This document shows, one piece after another, positions 8,868-18,800 of a stretch of DNA of 64,000 nucleotides (positions are counted from its first letter, which is position 1; the number at the start of each line of letters is the position of its first letter). Made by a program: the position numbers and the translations under genes. The DNA is taken from contig DEZI01000028.1 of the NCBI GenBank assembly GCA_002364755.1, positions 1-64,000 on the forward strand, given 5' to 3'. The DNA is from Stenotrophomonas maltophilia (GTDB taxonomy: Bacteria; Pseudomonadota; Gammaproteobacteria; Xanthomonadales; Xanthomonadaceae). The notes beneath the pieces were generated by a model that was not told the DNA's origin, did no database searches, and worked only from the letters and a program-made list of their open reading frames with translations.

Positions 8868-10668
8868 CCGGGGGCGGCAGGACTGACAGGACTTCCTCGA
8901 TTGTAGTCAGCCCCTGCGCCACCTTTTCAAGCCCCGCCTGGCGCAGGCTTCGCAGTCCTTCAGCCTGTGCGGCACGGCCGAAAGCGGCCAGATCCATGTC
9001 CGCGCGGATCAGCCTGCGCAGCCGCGAGCCCAATGGCAGCAACTCATACAGGCCGATGCGGCCGAGGAAACCGGTGCGCCGGCACTCCAGGCAACCGACC
9101 GGCCGACAGGGCGTGGCGGCATCTGGATATGCAGCATGGCTATCAGCCAGCACCGCCCAATCGGACGCGCCGAGGGTGTGCGGCTGCTTGCAGTGCGGGC
9201 ACAGGGTGCGGACCAGGCGCTGGGCGAGGATGCCGTTGATGGTGCTGGCCAGCAGGTAGTGCGGCACGCCGATGTCGAGCAGGCGGGTGATGGCCGAGGC
9301 CGCATCGTTGGTGTGCAGGGTGGACAGCACCAGATGGCCGGTCAGCGAGGCCTGCACCGCCATCTGTGCGGTCTCCAGGTCGCGGATCTCACCGATCATG
9401 ATGATGTCCGGGTCCTGTCGCAGCAGGGTGCGCACGCCGCTGGCGAAGTCCAGGTCGATGTTGACCTGCACCTGCATCTGGTTGAACTCCGGCGAGATCA
9501 TCTCGATGGGGTCCTCCACCGTGCATACGTTCACGTCCGGCGTAGCCAGCCGCTTCAGGGTGGAATACAGGGTGGTGGTCTTGCCCGAACCGGTCGGGCC
9601 GGTGACCAGCACGATGCCGTGCGGGCGCTCGACCAGCGCATTCCAGCCGGCGGCCTCCTGCGGACTGAAACCGAGCTGGTCGATGCTCTTGAAGGCGGCA
9701 TCCGGGTCGAAGATGCGCATCACGCACTTCTCGCCGAAGGCGGTGGGCATGGTCGACAGGCGCATCTCGACCTCGCGGCCGCCCGGCGAACGGGTCTTGA
9801 TGCGGCCATCCTGCGGGCGCCGGCGTTCGGCCAGGTCCATGCGGCCGAGCACCTTGATGCGGCTGACCACGGCGGTCATCACCGCCGGCGGCACCTCGAA
9901 CACCTTGTGCAGCACGCCATCGATGCGGAAGCGCATGCGCCCCATCTCGCGGCGCGGCTCCAGGTGGATGTCCGAGGCGCGTTGTTCATAGGCGTACTGC
10001 AGCAGCCAGTCGACGATGTGGACGATGTGCTGGTCGTCGGCGTTGACGTCACCGGCCCGGCCTAGCTCGACCAGCTGCTCGAAGCTGGGCAGAGTCGTGT
10101 TGGCTTCGCCGCGCACGTCGCCGCGGGCCCCGCGCACCGAGCGGGTGACCCCGAAGAACTCCATGGTGTAGCGGTGCAGGTCCAGCGGGTTGACCATCGC
10201 CAGCTCGATCTGGCGCCGGGTCAGGTGCTGCAGGTCGCGGCGCCATTCCTGCGCCAGCGGTTCGCTGGTGGCCACCAGCACGCGTTCGGCGTCGACCGCC
10301 AGCGGCAGGAAACGGTGGCGGCGTGCATAGGCGTGCGAGGCCACGGCGGTGACCGAGGCGACGTCGACGCGGGTCGGGTCGATGCGCAGGTAGCGGCAGC
10401 CGGTGCGCCGGGCCAGCCATTCGGTCAGCCGTTCCAGGCTCAGCTCGCCGCCCTCGCTGGCGGCCAGCTTGAGGTTGGACAGCAGCACCAGCGGGTGCAC
10501 TTCGCTGGCGTTGCGCGCGCCCTGTGCGGAAAAGCGCACGCGGTCGCGGTCACGTTCGGCGATCAGGCCATCGGCCAGTGCGGCAGCGGCCACCTGCTCG
10601 AACTCCAGGCGCCCTGGTGGCAACGGGGCCGGTGCCCCGGGCGTGCCTGCAGGCAGCCGGTGTTCCAT
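8839..10668 (-). CDS. GspE/PulE-family ATPase, orphan
   Basis: The 609-residue protein is a type II secretion/type IV pilus assembly ATPase by sequence. An N-terminal MshEN-like domain covers about residues 20-175. The ATPase core has the Walker A GPTGSGKTT (357-365, Lys363), the Asp box, the Walker B/GEIRD region (419-429) and the His box STLHTND. CPHC (490-493) and CLEC (526-529) form the tetracysteine zinc site of GspE/PilB proteins. No gsp or pil gene for a pseudopilin, platform protein or secretin is adjacent. The next gene downstream is an amidotransferase and the upstream gene, glyQ, is divergent. It may serve a pilus or secretion system encoded elsewhere. Confidence 0.88.
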   Translation of the reverse strand: MEHRLPAGTPGAPAPLPPGRLEFEQVAAAALADGLIAERDRDRVRFSAQGARNASEVHPLVLLSNLKLAASEGGELSLERLTEWLARRTGCRYLRIDPTRVDVASVTAVASHAYARRHRFLPLAVDAERVLVATSEPLAQEWRRDLQHLTRRQIELAMVNPLDLHRYTMEFFGVTRSVRGARGDVRGEANTTLPSFEQLVELGRAGDVNADDQHIVHIVDWLLQYAYEQRASDIHLEPRREMGRMRFRIDGVLHKVFEVPPAVMTAVVSRIKVLGRMDLAERRRPQDGRIKTRSPGGREVEMRLSTMPTAFGEKCVMRIFDPDAAFKSIDQLGFSPQEAAGWNALVERPHGIVLVTGPTGSGKTTTLYSTLKRLATPDVNVCTVEDPIEMISPEFNQMQVQVNIDLDFASGVRTLLRQDPDIIMIGEIRDLETAQMAVQASLTGHLVLSTLHTNDAASAITRLLDIGVPHYLLASTINGILAQRLVRTLCPHCKQPHTLGASDWAVLADSHAAYPDAATPCRPVGCLECRRTGFLGRIGLYELLPLGSRLRRLIRADMDLAAFGRAAQAEGLRSLRQAGLEKVAQGLTTIEEVLSVLPPPDESSTVPDP

Positions 10669-10712
10669 CTGCCTGCTCCTCCCGGGTACGGAATGCCCCG
10701 CAGGTCGGCCGT

Positions 10713-10718
10713 TATACT
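10713..10718 (+). promoter_or_regulatory. Candidate -10 element for glyQS
   Basis: TATACT lies 34 bases before the glyQ start in the short divergent gap. No good -35 hexamer is seen at 16-18 bp spacing, so only the -10 is called. Confidence 0.4.
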
Positions 10719-10751
10719 AGCGCACCCCTCTGCCGGCCAAGAATCGTCCGC

Positions 10752-11663
10752 ATGTCCGCGAACCCGACCGTTCCGATCACCTTCCAGGGCCTGATCCAGA
10801 CCCTGAACCAGTTCTGGGCCCAGCAGGGCTGCGTGCTCATCCAGCCGCTCGACCTGGAGGTGGGCGCCGGTACGTTCCACCCGGCCACCTTCCTGCGTGC
10901 GATCGGCCCGGAAGGCTGGAACGCGGCCTACGTGCAGCCGTCGCGCCGCCCGACCGACGGCCGCTACGGCGAGAACCCGAACCGCCTGCAGCGCTATTAC
11001 CAGTACCAGGTGGCGATGAAGCCGGCACCGGACAACATCCAGCAGCTGTACCTGGATTCGCTCAAGGCGCTGGGCATCGACCCGCTGGTGCATGACCTGC
11101 GCTTCGTCGAGGACAACTGGGAATCGCCGACCCTGGGCGCCTGGGGCCTGGGCTGGGAAGTCTGGCTCAACGGCATGGAGGTGACCCAGTTCACCTACTT
11201 CCAGCAGGCCGGTGGCCTGGAATGCCGCCCGGTGCTGGGCGAGATCACCTACGGTCTCGAGCGCCTGTGCATGTACCTGCAGAACTGCGACAACGTCTAC
11301 GACCTGGTCTGGACCTACGGCCCGGACGGCCAGCCGGTGACCTACGGCGACGTCTACCACCAGAACGAGGTGGAGCAGAGCACCTACAACTTCGAACACG
11401 CCGACGTGGAAGAAATGTTCCACCGCTTCGACGCGTGCGAGCGCGAGGCGCAGAAGCTGGTGGAAGTGAACCTGCCGCTGCCGGCCTACGAACAGGTGAT
11501 GAAGGCCAGCCATACCTTCAACCTGCTCGATGCGCGCCGCGCGATCAGCGTGACCGAACGCCAGCGCTACATCCTGCGCGTGCGCGCGCTGGCCCAGGCG
11601 GTGGCCAAGGCCTACTACGAGCAGCGCGAGAAGCTGGGCTTCCCGGGCGCGAAGCAGGCCTGA
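10752..11663 (+). CDS. glyQ: Glycyl-tRNA synthetase alpha subunit
   Basis: GlyQ carries the catalytic core of the heterotetrameric (alpha2beta2) glycyl-tRNA synthetase and charges tRNA-Gly in the cytoplasm. The 303-residue length and the start TFQGLIQTLNQFWAQQGC are diagnostic. Further conserved blocks are EVGAGTFHPATFLRAIGPE and AYVQPSRRPTDGRYG. The start at 10752 removes a 76-residue upstream open stretch with no family similarity. glyS follows after 82 bp. Confidence 0.98.
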   Translation: MSANPTVPITFQGLIQTLNQFWAQQGCVLIQPLDLEVGAGTFHPATFLRAIGPEGWNAAYVQPSRRPTDGRYGENPNRLQRYYQYQVAMKPAPDNIQQLYLDSLKALGIDPLVHDLRFVEDNWESPTLGAWGLGWEVWLNGMEVTQFTYFQQAGGLECRPVLGEITYGLERLCMYLQNCDNVYDLVWTYGPDGQPVTYGDVYHQNEVEQSTYNFEHADVEEMFHRFDACEREAQKLVEVNLPLPAYEQVMKASHTFNLLDARRAISVTERQRYILRVRALAQAVAKAYYEQREKLGFPGAKQA

Positions 11664-11745
11664 CGGCCGCGCTGTTTTTCATCACCCCATTGCCCCGGGG
11701 CGCCGGCCGCGTCGCGCGCTGCGCCCCCACCACAGGATTGAAACG

Positions 11746-13821
11746 ATGAGCCAACTGTCCCCCCTGCTGATCGAACTGGGCACCGAGGAGCTGCCGGTCA
11801 AGGCGCTGCCGGGCCTGGCCCAGGCCTTCTTCGATGGCGTTGTCGACGGCCTGCGCAAGCGTGGCGTCGAGCTGGAACTGGGCGATGCACGCCCGCTGTC
11901 GACCCCGCGCCGCCTGGCCGTGCTGCTGCCCGGCGTCGGCCTGGAACAGCCGGAACAGCGCAGCGAAGTGCTGGGCCCGTACCTGAACATCGCGCTGGAC
12001 GCCGAAGGCCAGCCGACCAAGGCCCTGCAGGGCTTCGCCGCCAAGGCCGGGATCGACTGGACCGCGCTGGAGAAGACCAGCGACAACAAGGGTGAGCGCT
12101 TCGTGCACCGTGCGGTGAGCCCGGGTGCGCGCACCGCCGCGCTGCTGCCGGAGATCCTGCGCGAGGCCATCGCTGCGATGCCGATCCCCAAGCCGATGCG
12201 CTGGGGCAACCACGACTGGGGCTTTGCCCGCCCGGCGCACTGGCTGGTGCTGCTGCACGGTGCCGACATCGTCGAGGCCGAGCTGTTCGGCCTGAAGGCC
12301 GACCGCATGAGCCGTGGCCACCGCTTCCACCATGACAAGACCGTGTGGCTGAGCCAGCCGCAGGATTACGTCGAATCGCTGCGTGCGGCCAAGGTGCTGG
12401 TCGATCCGGCCGAGCGCCGCGAGCGCATCGTCGCCGAAGTCGAGGCCGCTGCTGGCCAGGCCGGTGGCAGCGCCCGCATCACCGAGGACAACCTGGAGCA
12501 GGTGGTGAACCTGGTCGAGTGGCCGGCGGCGGTGCTGTGCAGCTTCGAGCGTGCGTTCCTGGCCGTGCCGCAGGAAGCGCTGATCGAGACGATGGAGATC
12601 AACCAGAAGTTCTTCCCGGTGCTGGATGACAGCGGCAAGCTGACCGAGAAGTTCATCGGCATCGCCAACATCGAATCGAAGGACGTGGCCGAAGTGGCCA
12701 AGGGCTACGAGCGCGTGATCCGCCCGCGCTTCGCCGATGCCAAGTTCTTCTTCGATGAAGACCTGAAGCAGGGCCTTGAATCGATGGGCGACGGCCTGAA
12801 GACCGTGACCTACCAGGCCAAGCTGGGCAGCGTGGCCGACAAGGTGGCGCGCGTGTCGGCGCTGGCCGAAGTGACCGCGTCGCAGGTCGGTGCCGACCCG
12901 GTGCTGGCCAAGCGTGCCGCACAGCTGGCCAAGAACGACCTGCAGTCGCGCATGGTCAACGAGTTCCCGGAGCTGCAGGGCATCGCCGGCCGCCACTACG
13001 CCGTGGCCGGTGGGCAATCGCCGGAGGTGGCGCTGGCCATCGACGAGGCCTACCAGCCGCGCTTCGGGGGCGATGACATCGCGCTGTCGGCACTGGGCAA
13101 GGTGCTGGCGATCGCCGAGCGCGTGGACACGCTGGCCGGCGGTTTCGCCGCAGGCCTGAAGCCGACCGGCAACAAGGACCCGTTCGCCCTGCGCCGCAAC
13201 GCGCTGGGCCTGGCCCGCACGATCATCGAGAGCGGCTTCGAGCTGGACCTGCGCGCGCTGCTGGCCAGCGCCAACGCCGGCCTGGCCGCGCGCAACGTGC
13301 AGGCCGACGTGGGCGAGCTGTACGACTTCATCCTCGACCGCCTGAAGGGCTACTACAGCGACAAGGGCGTGCCGGCCACGCACTTCAACGCGGTGGCCGA
13401 GCTGAAGCCGGCTTCGCTGTATGACTTCGACCGTCGCCTGGACGCGATCGGCACCTTCGCCGCGCTGCCGGAAGCCGAGGCGCTGGCCGCGGCCAACAAG
13501 CGCATCCGCAACATCCTGCGCAAGGCCGAAGGCGAGATTCCGGGCCAGATCGATGCATCGCTGCTGCAGGAAGATGCCGAACGCGCGCTGGCCGAAGCGG
13601 TCACTGCGGCCATCGACGACACCGGCGCCAGCCTGCACCAGAAGGACTATGTGGCCGTGCTGGCGCGCCTGGCCCGCCTGCGCCCGCAGGTCGATACGTT
13701 CTTCGATGGCGTGATGGTGAATGCCGAAGACCCGGCGCTGCGTGGCAACCGCCTGGCCCTGCTGACGATGCTGGGCGAGCGCCTGGGCAAGGTCGCGGCG
13801 ATCGAGCATCTGTCGAGTTGA
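11746..13821 (+). CDS. glyS: Glycyl-tRNA synthetase beta subunit
   Basis: The 691-residue beta subunit binds tRNA and is needed for aminoacylation with GlyQ. The N-terminus PLLIELGTEELP, the block MRWG (about 146-149) and ALRRNALGLARTIIE in the C-terminal half are typical, and the length is normal. A long antisense frame covers this gene but has no coding support. A hairpin terminator follows the stop. Confidence 0.98.
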   Translation: MSQLSPLLIELGTEELPVKALPGLAQAFFDGVVDGLRKRGVELELGDARPLSTPRRLAVLLPGVGLEQPEQRSEVLGPYLNIALDAEGQPTKALQGFAAKAGIDWTALEKTSDNKGERFVHRAVSPGARTAALLPEILREAIAAMPIPKPMRWGNHDWGFARPAHWLVLLHGADIVEAELFGLKADRMSRGHRFHHDKTVWLSQPQDYVESLRAAKVLVDPAERRERIVAEVEAAAGQAGGSARITEDNLEQVVNLVEWPAAVLCSFERAFLAVPQEALIETMEINQKFFPVLDDSGKLTEKFIGIANIESKDVAEVAKGYERVIRPRFADAKFFFDEDLKQGLESMGDGLKTVTYQAKLGSVADKVARVSALAEVTASQVGADPVLAKRAAQLAKNDLQSRMVNEFPELQGIAGRHYAVAGGQSPEVALAIDEAYQPRFGGDDIALSALGKVLAIAERVDTLAGGFAAGLKPTGNKDPFALRRNALGLARTIIESGFELDLRALLASANAGLAARNVQADVGELYDFILDRLKGYYSDKGVPATHFNAVAELKPASLYDFDRRLDAIGTFAALPEAEALAAANKRIRNILRKAEGEIPGQIDASLLQEDAERALAEAVTAAIDDTGASLHQKDYVAVLARLARLRPQVDTFFDGVMVNAEDPALRGNRLALLTMLGERLGKVAAIEHLSS

Positions 13822-13829
13822 TGGGGATG

Positions 13830-13858
13830 ACCCATCCACCCTAGGCGTGGATGGGTTT
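13830..13858 (+). terminator. Probable intrinsic terminator after glyS
   Basis: ACCCATCCAC (13830-13839) pairs with GTGGATGGGT (13847-13856) around a 7-base loop. A weak T run (TTTGT) follows. A SMAG pair begins directly after. Confidence 0.6.
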
Positions 13859-13931
13859 GTAGCGCCGGGCCATGCCCGGCGGCGTTCCGAGGGACCGCCC
13901 TGCACGCTCGCCGGGCATGGCCCGGCGCTAC
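13859..13931. repeat. Inverted pair of SMAG REPs
   Basis: The left copy begins GTAG with GCGCCGGGC-AT-GCCCGGCGGC. The right copy ends in GGCGCTAC with the same core reversed. The pair lies between glyS and tamA. Confidence 0.85.
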
Positions 13932-14046
13932 CGATATCGTGCGGATAACGCGAACAAAGCTGCGTATTTTGACTGTCACTTAACAACCGATCCCCATTCG
14001 CGCGCTGCAGTTCGCATCGTCACGCGCGGTCGGTATGCTGTGCCGC

Positions 14047-15831
14047 ATGCAGCCAAAGAAATACGCCCTCCCGCTGATGGTCCTGACCCTGGCCACCACT
14101 TCCGTGGCCCATGCGCGCGGCACCATCGACAAGGTGGACATCAAGGGATTGGACAAGGGCGACGACGCCGCGATCATCGAGAACATCCAGGAATCGCTGA
14201 CGCTGTACGACACCATCGGCAAGGAACAGGGCGAGTCGCGGCTGGAATACCTGCTGTCGCAGGCCGAGCGGCAGACCCGCGAGGCGCTCGAACCGTTCGG
14301 TTACTACAACCCGGTGATCACCGTGGAAGCGCCCCGCCAGGACGAGCGCGTGCAGGTGCATATCCGGGTGGAGAAGGGCGAGCCGGTGCGCGTGCGCCGC
14401 GAGCACATCGACATCACCGGCCCTGCCATGTACGACCAGTACCTGCAGGATGACCTGGCCGCGTTCAAGCCGCGCAAGGGCCAGCGCTTCGAACACACCC
14501 AGTACGAAGCCAGCAAGATCACCATTACCCGGCGCCTGGCCGAGCGCGGCTACTTCGATGCTGACTACACGCAGCGCCAGGTGCAGGTGACCCGCGCCGA
14601 GAACGCTGCCGACATCGACCTGACCTGGGACAGCGGCCGTCGCTACAACATGGGCCCGGTGACCTTCGAGCAGGATTACTTTGTCGACAAGCTGTTCGAC
14701 CCGCTGGTGTACTGGGAGCAGGGCAGCTACTTCCACGAAGGCAAGCTGGACCGCCTGCGCGAGTCGCTGACCAAGCTCGACTACTTCAGCCTGATCGACA
14801 TCCAGCCACGGCCCGACCAGGCCGACGAGAACGGCGAAGTGCCGGTGGACGTGAAGCTGACCCGGGCCAAGCGCACCATCTATACCTCCGGCCTGAGCTA
14901 CGGCAGCGAGAGCGGCGCGGGTGTGCGCGGTGGCGTCGAGCGGCGCTACGTGAACAGCCGCGGCCACAAGATGAACACCCAGCTGGACTATGCGCAGAAG
15001 CGCAAGAGCCTGACCAGCACGTACCGCGTGCCGGCGTTCAAGTGGCTCGACGGCTGGTACGGCTTCACCGCCAGTGCCTACGATGAGCAGACCGATTACA
15101 TCGACCTGCGCAACTTCAAGCTGATCGCCAGCCGCAGCGGGCAGATCAACGAGCACTGGACCGCCATCGCCTCGATGAACGCCCTGCGCGAGCGCTGGCG
15201 CTATGCCTCGGGCACCGAATTCACCAACGCGGTCTACAACACCTCGACCCTGCTCTACCCGCAGCTGGTGGCCGACTACGTCAACGTCGACGATCCGCTG
15301 TTCCCGCGCAGCGGCGTCAGCGGCACCGCCACCCTGCGCGGCGGCATCGAGGGCGCCGGTTCGGATACCAGCTTCGTGCAGGCCAACGCCGTGCTGCGCT
15401 GGTACATCCCGGTGGGGCAGAGCGACCGCTTGATCCTGCGCGGCGAAGGTGGCACCACCTGGACCAGCGACCTGGTCGCGATGCCGCCGAGTCTGCGCTA
15501 CTTCGCCGGTGGTGACCGCAGCATCCGCGGCTACGCCTTCCGTGAGGTGGGCCCGCGTACGCCGGCGCCGGACAAGTATGCGCTGGGTGCGAAGAATCTG
15601 GTGGTCGGTTCGGCGGAGTACGAGCATTACTTCAAGGGCGGCCCGTGGGGTGCGGCGGTCTTCGTCGACACCGGCAGCGCGTTCGACAACACCATCGACC
15701 TGCACACCGGCGTGGGCTTCGGCGTGCGCTGGAAATCGCCGGTGGGTCCGGTGCGCGTGGACATCGCGCACGGCCTGAACAACCCGGATTCGCAGTTCCA
15801 GCTGTACCTGAACATCGGAGCGGACCTGTGA
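14047..15831 (+). CDS. tamA: Translocation and assembly module outer-membrane protein TamA
   Basis: The 594-residue precursor has a signal peptide (cleavage near VAHA-RG, about residue 22), three N-terminal POTRA-like repeats (about 25-265) and a C-terminal 16-strand Omp85 barrel that ends in QLYLNIGADL. The conserved barrel-lumen motif is seen as GGDRSIRGY (about 493-501). TamA works with TamB to insert proteins or move phospholipid to the outer membrane. The start at 14047 is preferred over one four codons upstream because it leaves a standard basic N-region. The stop overlaps the tamB start. Confidence 0.94.
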   Translation: MQPKKYALPLMVLTLATTSVAHARGTIDKVDIKGLDKGDDAAIIENIQESLTLYDTIGKEQGESRLEYLLSQAERQTREALEPFGYYNPVITVEAPRQDERVQVHIRVEKGEPVRVRREHIDITGPAMYDQYLQDDLAAFKPRKGQRFEHTQYEASKITITRRLAERGYFDADYTQRQVQVTRAENAADIDLTWDSGRRYNMGPVTFEQDYFVDKLFDPLVYWEQGSYFHEGKLDRLRESLTKLDYFSLIDIQPRPDQADENGEVPVDVKLTRAKRTIYTSGLSYGSESGAGVRGGVERRYVNSRGHKMNTQLDYAQKRKSLTSTYRVPAFKWLDGWYGFTASAYDEQTDYIDLRNFKLIASRSGQINEHWTAIASMNALRERWRYASGTEFTNAVYNTSTLLYPQLVADYVNVDDPLFPRSGVSGTATLRGGIEGAGSDTSFVQANAVLRWYIPVGQSDRLILRGEGGTTWTSDLVAMPPSLRYFAGGDRSIRGYAFREVGPRTPAPDKYALGAKNLVVGSAEYEHYFKGGPWGAAVFVDTGSAFDNTIDLHTGVGFGVRWKSPVGPVRVDIAHGLNNPDSQFQLYLNIGADL

Positions 15832-18800
15832 GCGCGCAGACCCCGGATACCCACACCCCGCCGCCGCCGCGCGTGCGCTTCTACCGCCGCCGCCGTTTCT
15901 GGGCGTGGTCGGGCGTAAGCGTGATCGGCCTGGTGCTGCTGGCGTTGCTGGCCGTGTACTGGCTGCTGCAGACCGTGGCCGGCCGTGATGTGCTGCTGGC
16001 GCAGGTGGTAGCGCGGCTGCCGGTGGGTGCCAGCTTCACCTGGGACAAGGCGGACGGCCCGGTGGCCGGCCCGCTGACCCTGTACAACGTCGATTTCCGC
16101 TACGACGACATCCACTTCCACGCCGAGCGCGCGCACCTGGAGCCGGACCTGCGCCCGCTGCTGGGCCGCAAGCTGCTGCTGGACAAGCTGGAACTGACCA
16201 ACGCCACGCTCAACCTGGCCAAGAGCGATGAGCCGTTCAAGCTGCCGTCGTGGCCCGATTCGCTACCGCAGATCGAGATGCCGCTGGCGATCCAGGCCGA
16301 TGTCATCGCCATCGACGGATTCCGCATCAGCCAGGGCAACGAACCGGTGATCGACATCGCCCGCGTACGTGGCGGCATCGAGATCGCCAACGGCGAGTTC
16401 CAGGCGCACAAGCTGGTCGTGGACAGCGACATGGGCGATTTCACCGCCCAGGGCCGCTACATCCCGGCCAAGGATTACGACACCGACGTGACCGTGACCG
16501 CCGTGCTGCCGGCACCGCGCGGGCGCACCGCTGCCACGCTGGGCCTGGTCGCGCGCGGCGACCTCGCGCACATGGAAGTGGCCGTGGCCGGCCGTGCACC
16601 GCAGCCGCTGAAGGCGATGCTGGTGTTCGACGGCCGCACCGACCCGACCTGGAATGCCACGGTCCGCAGCGACGAACTGGACCTGGCGCTGCTGTCGCCG
16701 GCGCTGGCGACCTCGGGCATCGCGCCGCTGGCGCTGGATTTCACCGCCTCGGGCAAGGGCGGCAACGCCAACCTGCATGGGCGGGTGAAGCAGGGTGAGC
16801 AGGAACTGGAACTGGCACCGTCGGTGGTTTCGCTGCAGGACCAGGTGCTGAAGGTCTCGCCGCTGGTGGTGAAGGGCCTGGGCGGCGAAGCACGCCTGGA
16901 AGGCATCGCCGATTTCAGCCAGGAAGACCAGCAGAAGCTCGATTTCTCGGTGATCGCACAGAACCTGACCTGGGTGCCGGCGCCGGACCCGAACACTGCC
17001 GGCAGCGCACCGGTACCGGTGACCCTGAAGGAAGCACGCTTCGGCCTGGCCGGCACGCTGCAGGCCTGGGCCGCGATTGGCCGCGCCGACGTGCAGCGCG
17101 AGCAGCAGAAAGCGCAGCTGCGCTTCGATGTGCGTGGCAACGACACGGCCGCGCAGATCCACCAGCTGCAGGCGCAGACCCCGGGCGGCCAGCTTCAGGT
17201 GGAGGGCCAGGTGGCCTGGTCGCCACAGCTGGACTGGGATGCCAAGGCCACGCTGAAGGACTTCGATCCGGGCTATTTCGTGCCGGGCTGGAATGGCCGC
17301 CTGTCGGGCAATCTGGCCTCCAAGGGCCAGCAGCTGCCGCCGCCGGCCAATGCACCGGCCGGCACCGCCGGTACGCTGCAGGCGACGGTGGACCTGCCCT
17401 CGCTGAAGGGCACGTTGCGCCAGCGCAATGTCGATGCGCGAGGCAAGTTCGCCCTGCAGGGCGAGCAGGGCGAGGGGGAGCTGAAGCTTGCCGTGGGCAG
17501 CAGCCGGGTGACCGCGTCGGGCAAGGTCGGTGATCGCCTGGACATCGATGCACGCTTCGAGCCGCTGCAGCTGAGCGACCTGCTGCCCGGCGCCGATGGC
17601 GGCCTGCGCGGCCAGGTGCAGGTGAAGGGCCCCCGCGATGCGCCGGATATCACCGCCGACCTGGTCGGCAACAACCTCAACTGGGATGGCTATGGCGCCG
17701 AAAGCCTGAGCATCAAGGGCCACCTGCCGTGGCGTGGCGACAGCGGCACGCTGGCGGTGCAGGGCCAGCAGGTCAACGCCGGCATGCTGCTGGAGCGCTT
17801 GAATGTGGATGCACAGGGCAGCGTTTCCAACCTGCGCCTGGCCGCACAGACGCGCAACGAGATGGGCGCGGTCGACCTGCAGGGCAGCGTGCGCCAGCAG
17901 GGCACGCAGTGGCGCGGTGAACTGTCCGCGTTGCGCATCGCGCCGATGAAGGGCGACCCGTGGTCGCTGCGTGCACCGGCGGCCTTCGCCATCAACGGCG
18001 GCACCTACACGCTGTCCGAAGCCTGCCTGGCCACCACCGGCGGCGGCGCACTGTGCGCGCAGGCCAACTGGCCGCGCGAGGGCGTGGTGGTGCGCAGTGA
18101 TGCGCTGCCGCTGGCGCTGGTGCAGCCGTGGCTGCCGCCGCAGTCCGGCCGCCGCATCTACCTGCGCGGCGATGTCAGCCTGGACGCGCAGATCCGTCCG
18201 CGCGCCAATGCCTGGGAAGGCCACGTGGAAGTGCGCTCGAAGGAAGGCGGCGTGCGCCTGGGCGAGCTGCGCAGCATCGGCACCGACAACACCCGCGGCG
18301 AACTGGTGCGCTACGACCAGTTCTCGCTGAAGCTGGACATGACCCCGGCCAGCATCAAGGGCTACCTGGGCATGGGCTTCCAGGGCAACGGCTTCGTCGA
18401 TGCGAAGATGCAGACCGGCTGGGAAGCCAGCGCGCCGTTGAACGGCGAGCTCTATCTCAACATGTCGCGGCTGTACTGGCTGGAGCTGTTCTCGCCGGAC
18501 ATCGTGCGTCCCACTGGCCTGATCGAAGGACACGTGAGCCTGCGTGGCACGCGTGGCCAGCCCTCGCTGGGCGGTGACGCGCAGCTGACCAACTTCAAGG
18601 GCGAATTCCCGGCGCTGGGCCTGACCTTCGACCAGGGCAAGGGCAGCTTCGTCGCCCAGCCCGATGGCTCGGCCAAGATCACCGCGCAGGCCAATTCGGG
18701 CAAGGGCACGCTGTACGTCGACGGCGGCCTGTCCTGGTTCGGCGATGCGCAGCCGCTGCAGCTGAAGATCCACGGCGAGAACGTGCTGGTGTCCAACACC

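Noticed and set aside
11545..13986. 813-codon open frame antisense to glyS and extending over its terminator
   Set aside because: glyS is unambiguous; the antisense frame crosses a terminator and a SMAG pair.
16263..18773. 836-codon open frame antisense to tamB
   Set aside because: It lies opposite a clear TamB coding sequence and has low-complexity Gln/His/Arg composition.
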